Assembly (NCBI GenBank): GCA_964581795.1
Contig: CAZOPW010000024.1
Span: 1 to 28,475 of the forward strand
DNA: 28,475 bases
From: EX4572-165 sp964581795
GTDB taxonomy: Archaea; Thermoplasmatota; E2; DHVEG-1
Reading direction: 5' to 3'
This document shows, one piece after another, positions 1-6,515 of this stretch. The notes under the pieces were generated by a model, which was not told where the DNA came from, made no database searches, and was given only the letters and a program-made list of their open reading frames with translations. The position numbers and the translations under genes were made by a program. Position 1 is the stretch's first letter. Each line of letters opens with the position of its first letter.

Positions 1-137
1 ATTGAAAAAACTTTTTTATTAATTCTTTTTTTTCTTCATTAATTTTATGAATTTTTTTTAATTCATCTTCAAATGATTACGATATTGATATTAAAAAAAT
101 GTTTTTTTTACAAAATGATAATTTTGTCAATGATACC
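1..137. other. AT-rich intergenic stretch with a small inverted repeat
   Basis: This stretch is dominated by T and A runs. It contains a perfect 7-bp inverted repeat (ATGAATT / AATTCAT) at 47-53 and 60-66 around a six-T loop. I found no convincing coding frame on either strand. One minus-strand frame (about 1-75) reads as a Lys/Glu-rich peptide but has no start codon after its upstream stop. The region may include the terminator of a gene to the left of the window. Confidence 0.4.
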
Positions 138-146
138 TTATATAGG
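138..146 (+). promoter_or_regulatory. TATA box for the 39-codon small gene
   Basis: TTATATAGG lies about 42 nt before the ATG at 184. With the usual archaeal spacing of about 26 nt, transcription would start near 168. That leaves a short leader which still contains the AGGTGGTGA ribosome-binding site at 172-180. Confidence 0.45.
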
Positions 147-183
147 ATAAAAAAAAGAATATTTCACTGGAAGGTGGTGAAGG

Positions 184-303
184 ATGAATGCACAATTGAA
201 TAAAAAAACTGCTTCCGTGATGCACTCTAACGAATGCCCGTCTGAACCAATGTTTAGTGAGACCTTTGTTAAAGCACTAACTGGAATATTCTTTGATGAT
301 TAA
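184..303 (+). CDS. Small protein of 39 aa, unknown function
   Basis: A short ORF (MNAQLNKKTASVMHSNECP..., ending IFFDD) begins at an ATG preceded by AGGTGGTGA, with a GGTGA core 3 nt before the start, and by a TATA box at 138-146. This combination of promoter, ribosome-binding site and start makes it more likely to be a gene than a chance frame. It has one Cys, no transmembrane segment and an acidic C-terminus. I recognise no family. It lies upstream of trpS, which has its own TATA box, so the two need not be co-transcribed. Its size is close to the chance level for AT-rich DNA, so confidence is moderate. Confidence 0.45.
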   Translation: MNAQLNKKTASVMHSNECPSEPMFSETFVKALTGIFFDD

Positions 304-370
304 ATTTCTTCTTCCTTTTTATTTTGTGCATGCCCCCGATTCATCCTTTTCATCCACCCCTATTTTTCAT

Positions 371-380
371 ATATTATAAA
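371..380 (+). promoter_or_regulatory. TATA box for trpS
   Basis: ATATTATAAA lies in the 113-base gap between the small gene and trpS. A start point about 26 nt downstream (near 402) gives a leader of about 33 nt to the ATG at 435, or about 15 nt to the alternative TTG at 417. Confidence 0.45.
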
Positions 381-434
381 ACTGGTGAATGGTAACATTT
401 TTGAAACCTTGATTGATTGACATCCTTAGATCTT

Positions 435-1751
435 ATGAAAATTGATCCATGGAGTTCCTCAACATATCAAGACTACGCCCGATTAAGAGATGAATTTGGT
501 ATTGCAGCATTTTCTGAACAGCAATGGAAACAATTACCCCATCCTCATCGATTATTACGACGTGGTGTCGTATTCGGTCAACGCGATTTTTCTCTCATCA
601 ACCGCGCAATACAACAACAGCGTCCATGGGCGATTTTAACAGGACTTATGCCTTCAGGTAAAATGCATCTAGGACATAAAATGATAATTGACGAAGTGAT
701 CTATTATCAAAGTATTGGTGCTGATGTGTTTATTGCTGTTGCAGATATTGAATCTTATGGAACACGTGGATACACACTAAAACAAACAAAGAAACTTGCA
801 TTAGAAGAATACATCAAAAATTATATAGCACTTGGGTTAAAACCAAAACGATGTCATATTTACTTTCAATCAAAAAATCAAGATGTCAAAGATTTAGCAT
901 ATCTTCTTGGGAAAAAAGTGAATTGGTCTCAGATGACTGCAACCTATGGTTTTGACGGTCAAACAAATATGACTCATGTGTTTTCGCCGTTGATTCAAAC
1001 AGGAGATATTCTACATGTCCAACTCAAAGATCATGGTGGTATCAGACCAGTACTTGTCCCAGTTGGAGTTGATCAGGATCCGCATATTCGATTGAGTAGA
1101 GATATTGCCAAAGCTCATCGATTGTATAATGTCACAAAAACAAAAGATGAAAAGATTGGAGTATTTGTCAAACCAGATGAAGATGTAAATTTACTTTTAG
1201 ATAATGCAGAACAAATTTTACGGAAGAATGATTTTACCTCGTTAAAAAGAATTACTGATTACAAAGCAATCTATATTCAAGATGCTACAGAAGATCATAT
1301 CACTCAGATTGATGAACTTCTTGCTTATTCTGAACCAGAATTTGATGGATATGGTTTCCTCCCCCCTGCGGCAACGTTTCATCGGTTTATGACAGGGCTG
1401 ACTGGTGAAAAAATGTCTTCTTCAAAACCGGAGAGTGCTATATTTCTTACAGATTCACCAGATGAAGCAAAAAAGAAGATTATGCATGCAAAAACTGGTG
1501 GAGCAGTAACCCTTGAACAGCAAAAAAAGGATGGAGGAAACCCTGATGATTGTATGATTTATGAATTGTTCTTATATCATCTTATAGAGGATGATGAATT
1601 ACTTCATTCAATTTATAGCTCGTGTCGTCAAGGGGAGCGTTTATGTGGTCATTGTAAACAACTTGCTGCTGAAAAAATGAGTGATCTTTTAACTGATCTT
1701 GCTGAAAAACGTGCTCAAGCAGATGAAAAAATTGATGAATACATTAAGTAA
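435..1751 (+). CDS. trpS: Tryptophan--tRNA ligase, archaeal type
   Basis: Class I aminoacyl-tRNA synthetase that charges tRNA-Trp with tryptophan using ATP in the cytoplasm. From the ATG at 435 the protein has 438 aa. It opens with the archaeal/eukaryotic-type N-terminus IDPWSS...DEFGI followed by HRLLRRGVVFGQRDF. The HIGH-type motif is PSGKMHLGHKM (from about residue 73) and the KMSKS-type loop is GEKMSSSK (near 327). The C-terminal helical anticodon-binding part contains DDCMIYELFLYHL and a CGHC pair. The frame could be extended to a TTG at 417 (444 aa). Neither start has a clear Shine-Dalgarno, and I chose the ATG because family members begin close to the IDPW block. It is convergent with the unknown minus-strand gene downstream. 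Confidence 0.95.
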   Translation: MKIDPWSSSTYQDYARLRDEFGIAAFSEQQWKQLPHPHRLLRRGVVFGQRDFSLINRAIQQQRPWAILTGLMPSGKMHLGHKMIIDEVIYYQSIGADVFIAVADIESYGTRGYTLKQTKKLALEEYIKNYIALGLKPKRCHIYFQSKNQDVKDLAYLLGKKVNWSQMTATYGFDGQTNMTHVFSPLIQTGDILHVQLKDHGGIRPVLVPVGVDQDPHIRLSRDIAKAHRLYNVTKTKDEKIGVFVKPDEDVNLLLDNAEQILRKNDFTSLKRITDYKAIYIQDATEDHITQIDELLAYSEPEFDGYGFLPPAATFHRFMTGLTGEKMSSSKPESAIFLTDSPDEAKKKIMHAKTGGAVTLEQQKKDGGNPDDCMIYELFLYHLIEDDELLHSIYSSCRQGERLCGHCKQLAAEKMSDLLTDLAEKRAQADEKIDEYIK

Positions 1752-1807
1752 GAAAAAAGACTCATTAAAAAAATTTTATTATTTTCATTAAAGTTGCTAC
1801 CGTTTTT
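1752..1807. terminator. Convergent intergenic region with T/A tracts
   Basis: The 56-base gap between the 3' ends of trpS and the minus-strand 169-aa gene carries T-rich runs on the plus strand (AAATTTTATTATTTTC, later CGTTTTTTTA). Matching T runs occur on the minus strand. Archaeal termination relies largely on such U-tracts, so this probably terminates both genes. No strong hairpin is visible. Confidence 0.35.
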
Positions 1808-2317
1808 TTAATCATAACCAGTATAATATCCTTGGTTTTTTGCTAATTGGTGAAATCGTTGATCGATTTTTTTCTGCTGTTGTTTTCCATGTTCTTTGAC
1901 TTTTTGCATGGATTCAACTGATTTAGTTGCTTCTCCTTTTATGGGCATGCTCATCCCCTTGTTTTCACCATGGAACATACTTTGTATGATTTCATCTGGT
2001 GTGACTCCATTTTTGATGTTTTCAGTCATTTTTTTGATATCTCCTTGAATAATTCCAAAGCGGTGAGATTGCTTCCGAAGTTCTTCAGTGACATCTTCAT
2101 CAATCTTTCGGGCAACTTTTCCTCCTACACCGATATGCTGAAATGGATTTTTTTGATATTCTTTTAAGTAAAATAATCCTATTTTTGGATGGTGTAAATA
2201 ATAATCATCAGAAAGATAATGATTATTTTTTCCAAATGAAGCCATCCATCCTGTTGGATGCTTTTTTCCATAATGAATAATATCGTTTAATACATCCTCA
2301 CGATTCTTAATTTTCAT
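1808..2317 (-). CDS. Conserved-looking hypothetical protein, 169 aa
   Basis: I do not recognise this family. The protein is soluble, Lys/His-rich and basic, with no signal peptide or transmembrane segment. An N-terminal aromatic part (HYGKKHPTGWMASFGKNNHY, residues about 16-35) is followed by a Gly-rich block, QHIGVGGKVARKIDEDV (about 60-76). A long helical, Lys/Gln-rich tail covers about 85-160. The compact motif-like block suggests a real structured domain, perhaps binding nucleic acid given the charge, but that is inference. The start has a GGAG at 2326-2329 (8 nt gap) and a TATA box about 24 nt upstream, so it could be read leaderless or by Shine-Dalgarno. It is the last gene before the convergent trpS. 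Confidence 0.75.
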   Translation of the reverse strand: MKIKNREDVLNDIIHYGKKHPTGWMASFGKNNHYLSDDYYLHHPKIGLFYLKEYQKNPFQHIGVGGKVARKIDEDVTEELRKQSHRFGIIQGDIKKMTENIKNGVTPDEIIQSMFHGENKGMSMPIKGEATKSVESMQKVKEHGKQQQKKIDQRFHQLAKNQGYYTGYD

Positions 2318-2335
2318 CGATTAAACTCCAAAGAA

Positions 2336-2343
2336 ATATATAT
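2336..2343 (-). promoter_or_regulatory. TATA box for the 169-aa gene
   Basis: On the minus strand ATATATTT lies about 22-24 nt before the ATG at 2317. That spacing places the transcription start at or almost at the start codon, and suggests the gene is transcribed separately from ftsY. Confidence 0.4.
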
Positions 2344-2412
2344 GATGGTGATTAAAAACGATTTGGGTAAAAAATACTAATAAAAAAGGTAAAATAAAAA
2401 TTATTTTTTCTT

Positions 2413-2526
2413 TTAATTGATTTGTGCAGCAAGTTTTTTTGCGCGATTAGCGACAACAAAGGATTTTGTGATAAATTCGATTTCTTTTGCTTCGGTTTTT
2501 CCAGATACTGTTCCAACAATTATCAT
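2413..2526 (-). CDS. Small ORF of 37 aa downstream of ftsY
   Basis: This lies in the 338-base gap between ftsY and the 169-aa gene. It reads MIIVGTVSGKTEAKEI..., then FITKSFVVANRAKK, and ends AAQIN. A GAGG sits 11 nt before the ATG, slightly long for a ribosome-binding site. The composition (alternating beta-like then helical, Lys-rich, no low-complexity run) is protein-like and unlike the surrounding AT-rich spacer. It could be the last gene of the pfdA-ftsY transcript. A very weak resemblance to the first half of ribosomal protein LX/L18a (V-G-T, then F and A-K positions) is not enough to assign it. LX commonly lies beside pfdA and ftsY in archaea, usually upstream of pfdA. Confidence 0.5.
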   Translation of the reverse strand: MIIVGTVSGKTEAKEIEFITKSFVVANRAKKLAAQIN

Positions 2527-2655
2527 TTTGATTCATTCCTCACTACCTATTTTGTTTTTGAGCTTATTAAAGAATTATTGTACATTTATTATCTACCTTC
2601 ATGAACACTTCGTATCATTTCTATAAAAAAACAAAACCGTTTGTAAAAAAGAATA

Positions 2656-3882
2656 TTAGCTTTTTCCAAATATGTTATCAATCATCCATTTAGCATCAAA
2701 TGGGATTTGTTCATCATATTCTTGACCGACACCAATGAATAATAATGGTTTACCAATTGTATACGCCACAGAAAGCGCACTTCCACCCTTTGCATCAGTA
2801 TCTACTTTTGTGAGGATAACACCATCTATGCCAACGATTTCATTGAACCGTTTTGCCTGTTCAACCGCATCATTTCCAGAGAGTGCATCTCCAACAAAGA
2901 GGATGAGATCTGGTTGAGATACTCGTTTGATTTTAGCCATTTCATCCATGAGGTTTACATTCGTTTGCATCCTACCTGCAGTATCAAGTAAAACAACATC
3001 TTTATGTTTTGCTTTTGCATGTTCAATGGCATCATAAGCAACTGCAGCAGGATCTGCACCTGGCCCATGTTTTATGATTTTAACGCCAACATTTTTTGCA
3101 TGTATCCCTAATTGTTCAATAGCCCCGGCTCTAAAGGTGTCACCAGCAGCCATGACACTTGAGTAACCTTTGTTTTTGAGGACTGTAGCCATTTTAGCAA
3201 TAGAAAGCGTTTTTCCGCTTCCGTTTACTCCAACAAACATAATTACTATTGGTTTCTCTTTTTCTTCAATGAATTGATCAAAATTAAATTTATTTGATTC
3301 TAACACATGTGATATTGCATGACGTAATACATTTTCAACGGTTTCATTAATGCTCCCTCGTTTTATCGGAATATTTCGTAATTCTTCTTTGATATCTTTT
3401 TTAATTGATTCTATAACGTTATAAGCAACATCTGATTCTAATAAACCAATTTCAAGTTCCCATAATAAGTCATCAAGTTTTTCTTCACTTATTTTTCTTC
3501 CGGAGGCCGCATCTTTTTGAATGGTTTTGCTAATACTTTTTCGTGTTTGATAAGTTCGTTCAAGTTCAGCTTCTAAGCTTTCTTCGATTTGTTTCTCTGT
3601 TTCTTCATCACGTTTCTTTTTTGCTTCAATCCGTCGTTTTCGCCGTTCGCGAGGAGATACTGTTTCAGGTTCCTCAGTAGAAGATGCTTTAGGTTTACTG
3701 ACGGGTTCTTTTTGTTTGGATAGAGGTTCAGTTGAAATTTTTTCCTGTGGACTTGATTGTTTTTCCTCAATGGTTTGTTCGACTGGTTCTTCTTTAAATT
3801 CTTCTTTTTTTAATTCTTGTTCTAATTCATCCTCAAGTTTATCTTCAAATTTTTTTAATCGTTTTTTAAGAAATTTAAACAT
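2656..3882 (-). CDS. ftsY: Signal recognition particle receptor FtsY
   Basis: SRP receptor GTPase (408 aa) that docks SRP-ribosome complexes at the membrane and hydrolyses GTP together with SRP54. Residues 1 to about 115 are a highly charged, Glu/Lys-rich membrane-associated A region. The N domain helices follow, and the G domain begins near residue 210. The SRP-GTPase motifs are visible in order: GVNGSGKT (G1), DTFRAGAIEQL, DTAGRMQTN (G3), TKVDTDAKGG (G4) and FIGVGQEYDEQIPFD near the end. G1 reads GKT-L-S, whereas the family usually has GKT-T-T/S; the codon is a clear CTT. The gene follows pfdA by 49 bases on the same strand, the frequent archaeal pairing. No strong Shine-Dalgarno is visible. 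Confidence 0.97.
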   Translation of the reverse strand: MFKFLKKRLKKFEDKLEDELEQELKKEEFKEEPVEQTIEEKQSSPQEKISTEPLSKQKEPVSKPKASSTEEPETVSPRERRKRRIEAKKKRDEETEKQIEESLEAELERTYQTRKSISKTIQKDAASGRKISEEKLDDLLWELEIGLLESDVAYNVIESIKKDIKEELRNIPIKRGSINETVENVLRHAISHVLESNKFNFDQFIEEKEKPIVIMFVGVNGSGKTLSIAKMATVLKNKGYSSVMAAGDTFRAGAIEQLGIHAKNVGVKIIKHGPGADPAAVAYDAIEHAKAKHKDVVLLDTAGRMQTNVNLMDEMAKIKRVSQPDLILFVGDALSGNDAVEQAKRFNEIVGIDGVILTKVDTDAKGGSALSVAYTIGKPLLFIGVGQEYDEQIPFDAKWMIDNIFGKS

Positions 3883-3931
3883 AATGGTAACCGTTCCCCA
3901 TGAATAAATGAGTATTCATAATACGTTTTTT

Positions 3932-4354
3932 TTATTTTTGTACTGATTGTTCATAAATTGCTTGTGCTTTTCGCGAAATTTCCCTCATTTGATCTTGAAT
4001 TTTTTGAGACATATCATTGAGAGATTCTTGATTATCTTGTAACTCTTTTATTCGTTTATCAATAATTGAAAGAGCATTCTTTGGATCTTTTTCAATTACA
4101 ATTCCAGCTCCAATATCTGCTAAAACTTTTGATGGGTTTTTCGTTGTTGCGTATGTAAACACACCACCACCAATAGGAATAAGCATTTCATTTCCGCTCT
4201 TTGTCTCTGCTAGTTTTTGAACGGTAAGTTTTGCTTTTTGATAATCCATCACAGCTGCTTGTAAATAATTATTTTGCTGTTCAATTGATTCTAATTGTGA
4301 TTTATAATAATCTACCATTGCTGCATAGCGTTGAAATTCTTCCTCTTGATTCAT
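3932..4354 (-). CDS. pfdA: Prefoldin subunit alpha
   Basis: Subunit of the hexameric archaeal prefoldin chaperone (two alpha, four beta), which holds unfolded chains in its coiled-coil tentacles and passes them to the thermosome. The 140-aa length fits the alpha class. It has an N-terminal coiled coil (about 1-50), a central beta-hairpin part with MLIPIGGGVFTYA and GAGIVIEKDPKNA (about 59-97), and a C-terminal coiled coil (about 98-140). A GGTGA at 4359-4363 lies 4 nt before the ATG. It heads the pfdA-ftsY unit and is divergent from the M28 peptidase gene. This part of the window has lost the upstream ribosomal-protein/eIF6 genes that accompany pfdA in many archaea. Confidence 0.93.
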   Translation of the reverse strand: MNQEEEFQRYAAMVDYYKSQLESIEQQNNYLQAAVMDYQKAKLTVQKLAETKSGNEMLIPIGGGVFTYATTKNPSKVLADIGAGIVIEKDPKNALSIIDKRIKELQDNQESLNDMSQKIQDQMREISRKAQAIYEQSVQK

Positions 4355-4506
4355 AATGTCACCACTAGTATATTTGACGTTAAAGCCTTAATTAAACAGG
4401 GACTATATAACGTATTGTATTTAGAAACAGGAAATGAAGAAATAATAAATTATGGCAATCTATAAATAATATTTTTAATATATTCATGAATGGAGAAATA
4501 ATTCTT

Positions 4507-5790
4507 ATGATTAATAAAACGATTTCCCTTCTTATTGTCAGTTTTTTTCTAACCTCTGCATTGATACCAATTTCGACTTTATCTGAATCAACAGATCAAC
4601 AAAAGAAAACCCTTCTTTTTTCCGAATTAGTGGATCAAGTAGAACAAGAGAAATTGAAAACATATCATAATGGTCTCATGAGTTTTGGTCCTCGATATAC
4701 GGGATCAAAGAATTGTAGCGACGCGGGAGATTGGTTGTATTCAACTTTTTCTTCTATGGGGCATCAGGTAGAATTCCACAATTGGGAATACGCTGGTTTT
4801 TCCAGTAGAAATATCGTTGTAACTATCCCCGGTACAAAAGAGTCCTCATCAATAGAATATTTATTAACTGCTCATTATGATTGCACTTCAAATTCCCTTG
4901 GTGCTGATGATGATGGATCTGGTATTGCTGCGATTTTAACTATTGCTGATTTGCTACGAAATCAGAATTTTTCATACACGATTCGGATTATTGCATTTTC
5001 TGGAGAAGAAGTCGGTACCTTCGGTAGTTTTTGTTATGCACGAGATGCATATCGTCGTGGTGATAATATTAGAGCGGTTATCAACCCTGATATGATTGGT
5101 TTTGCTGACACAAAACAAGGCGGTAAAACATTACGGTTTTTTTATCCAGAACGATCAAAATGGATAGCTACATTTGCACAAAATGTATCTAACAATTATG
5201 ATATAATTATAGATATGACTGTTGATGCTTTGCCTAATTATATTGGTGCTGATCATCAACCTTTTGTCGATTATGGATATGATGGGGTATGGGTTGCTCA
5301 TCAGGATGGATATGAATGGGCGAATACTCCAGAGGATAATCCTGAACATTTGAATTTTACATATTTAACTAAAGCAACTAAACTTCTACTTGCAATTATT
5401 GCTGAACTTGCTGTTGCTGATGTACCAGTAAATGTACGTTTAACTCAACCATTTGAAGGATGTGCTTATTTAATGGATAAGCCAATAATCCGGTTGGATT
5501 TAGGAAAACAATGGTATTGGGGATTACGTGCGATGACCTTGCTGTTAGGAAGAACAAGGGCGCAAGCAGTTGTTGAATCTAATTATGACATAGAATATGT
5601 GATATTCTGTGTAGATAATAATTTCATATACTGGGATTCAACGCCACCGTATGAATGGAACATTCAAGGCAAACATAGCCCACTTATTGGAAAACACAAT
5701 CTTCAAGTGTATGCGTATACAAAAAATGATCTTGTTGCTACAGATCAAATGGATATCTATAGTATATTATTGAAATGTCAATATAATTAA
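4507..5790 (+). CDS. Secreted M28-family zinc peptidase with C-terminal Ig-like domain
   Basis: Probable extracellular metallo-aminopeptidase or carboxypeptidase that trims peptides. From the ATG at 4507 it has 427 aa and begins with a signal peptide (MINKTISLLIVSFFLTSALI). The frame also opens at an ATG at 4486, but a GGAG at 4491-4494 and the immediate signal peptide favour 4507. M28 blocks are LLTAHYDC (H123), GADDDGSGIAA (D134-136), AFSGEEVG (E167/E168) and INPDMIGFAD (D195). The closing block reads EWANTPED; most M28 enzymes have His where N273 stands, so one metal site may be altered. Residues about 305-427 look like an Ig-like module (GCAYLMDKP, then STPPYEW and GKHNLQVYAY) as in other archaeal surface proteins. 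The next gene follows after 24 bases and is also exported. Confidence 0.85.
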   Translation: MINKTISLLIVSFFLTSALIPISTLSESTDQQKKTLLFSELVDQVEQEKLKTYHNGLMSFGPRYTGSKNCSDAGDWLYSTFSSMGHQVEFHNWEYAGFSSRNIVVTIPGTKESSSIEYLLTAHYDCTSNSLGADDDGSGIAAILTIADLLRNQNFSYTIRIIAFSGEEVGTFGSFCYARDAYRRGDNIRAVINPDMIGFADTKQGGKTLRFFYPERSKWIATFAQNVSNNYDIIIDMTVDALPNYIGADHQPFVDYGYDGVWVAHQDGYEWANTPEDNPEHLNFTYLTKATKLLLAIIAELAVADVPVNVRLTQPFEGCAYLMDKPIIRLDLGKQWYWGLRAMTLLLGRTRAQAVVESNYDIEYVIFCVDNNFIYWDSTPPYEWNIQGKHSPLIGKHNLQVYAYTKNDLVATDQMDIYSILLKCQYN

Positions 5791-5814
5791 AAAATGAAAC
5801 CATCGTGATTTGAA

Positions 5815-6510
5815 ATGAATAAAACGAAACTTTTCTTCAATGGAATCATTATCCTTTCCGTTTTCATTCTATCCGTGTCAATTGTTCCATCTTCTATTCA
5901 ATCAAATATTCAATCAGAAAATTCTATTGTCCTCATCACTGGTTTCAAACCATTTGATGTTTATGATGTGAATCCATCTGAACTCGTTGTATCGCAAATG
6001 AATAATACCATAATTGAAAACATGACGATTAAAGGATATGTTCTTCCGGTAAACTATACGACAGCGCCTCAACGAATGAAACAATTGATTTCTACATTTC
6101 ATCCGGAACTTATCATTTCTCTTGGTCTTGCAGGAAATGCGAAAAAGATAGCAGTTGAAAAACTCGCTGTAAATCTTCGAATTAATCCTGAAGCTCGATT
6201 TCCATTATTGACCTTAAAAAAGATTAATAGATCTGGACCATGGTTTCATCAGGCAACATACGATAGTGAAGCAATAGTAAACCTGATTAAAACAGAAGAA
6301 ATTCCGGTTGAGCTAAGTTATTCAGCAGGCCTTTACCTCTGTAACGCTATCTTATATGAAACAATACATTATCAAACAATAACTGAACAGATGGTACCTA
6401 CTGGATTTATTCATCTTCCACTTCTTAAAAGTCAGGACACTGAAGGAATGAGTTTAGATACTATGATTCAGGCAGTACATTTAGCGATTATTTCAGAAAT
6501 GAAAGAATGA
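5815..6510 (+). CDS. Exported pyroglutamyl-peptidase I (peptidase family C15)
   Basis: Cysteine peptidase family that removes N-terminal pyroglutamate from peptides. The 231-aa protein contains the family blocks ITGFKPFDVYDVNPSE (about 41-56), VEKLAVN (catalytic Glu at E115), SAGLYLCN (catalytic Cys at C176) and TGFIHLPL (His at H200), so the catalytic triad is intact. C15 enzymes are normally cytosolic and about 200-220 aa. This one has an extra N-terminus of about 35 residues with a hydrophobic core (LFFNGIIILSVFILSVSIV), which is a signal peptide or membrane anchor. The usual loop after the catalytic Glu is divergent. It probably forms an operon with the secreted M28 peptidase, suggesting outside-the-cell removal of blocked N-termini before aminopeptidase action. 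The location is inferred from sequence only. Confidence 0.85.
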   Translation: MNKTKLFFNGIIILSVFILSVSIVPSSIQSNIQSENSIVLITGFKPFDVYDVNPSELVVSQMNNTIIENMTIKGYVLPVNYTTAPQRMKQLISTFHPELIISLGLAGNAKKIAVEKLAVNLRINPEARFPLLTLKKINRSGPWFHQATYDSEAIVNLIKTEEIPVELSYSAGLYLCNAILYETIHYQTITEQMVPTGFIHLPLLKSQDTEGMSLDTMIQAVHLAIISEMKE

Positions 6511-6515
6511 ACAAC

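Noticed and set aside
47..66. Inverted repeat as an attachment site or replication origin element
   Set aside because: A 7-bp A/T-only stem with a T loop is expected by chance in such DNA, and no integrase, Orc1/Cdc6 or repeated origin boxes are nearby.
1..75. Lys/Glu-rich minus-strand frame that might be the start of a protein running off the left edge
   Set aside because: There is no ATG, GTG or TTG between the upstream stop and the edge, and A/T runs alone give such a peptide.
2417..2626. 69-aa and 60-aa plus-strand frames in the ftsY downstream gap
   Set aside because: No promoter or ribosome-binding site on that strand; they are the complement of the better 37-aa minus-strand frame and its spacer.
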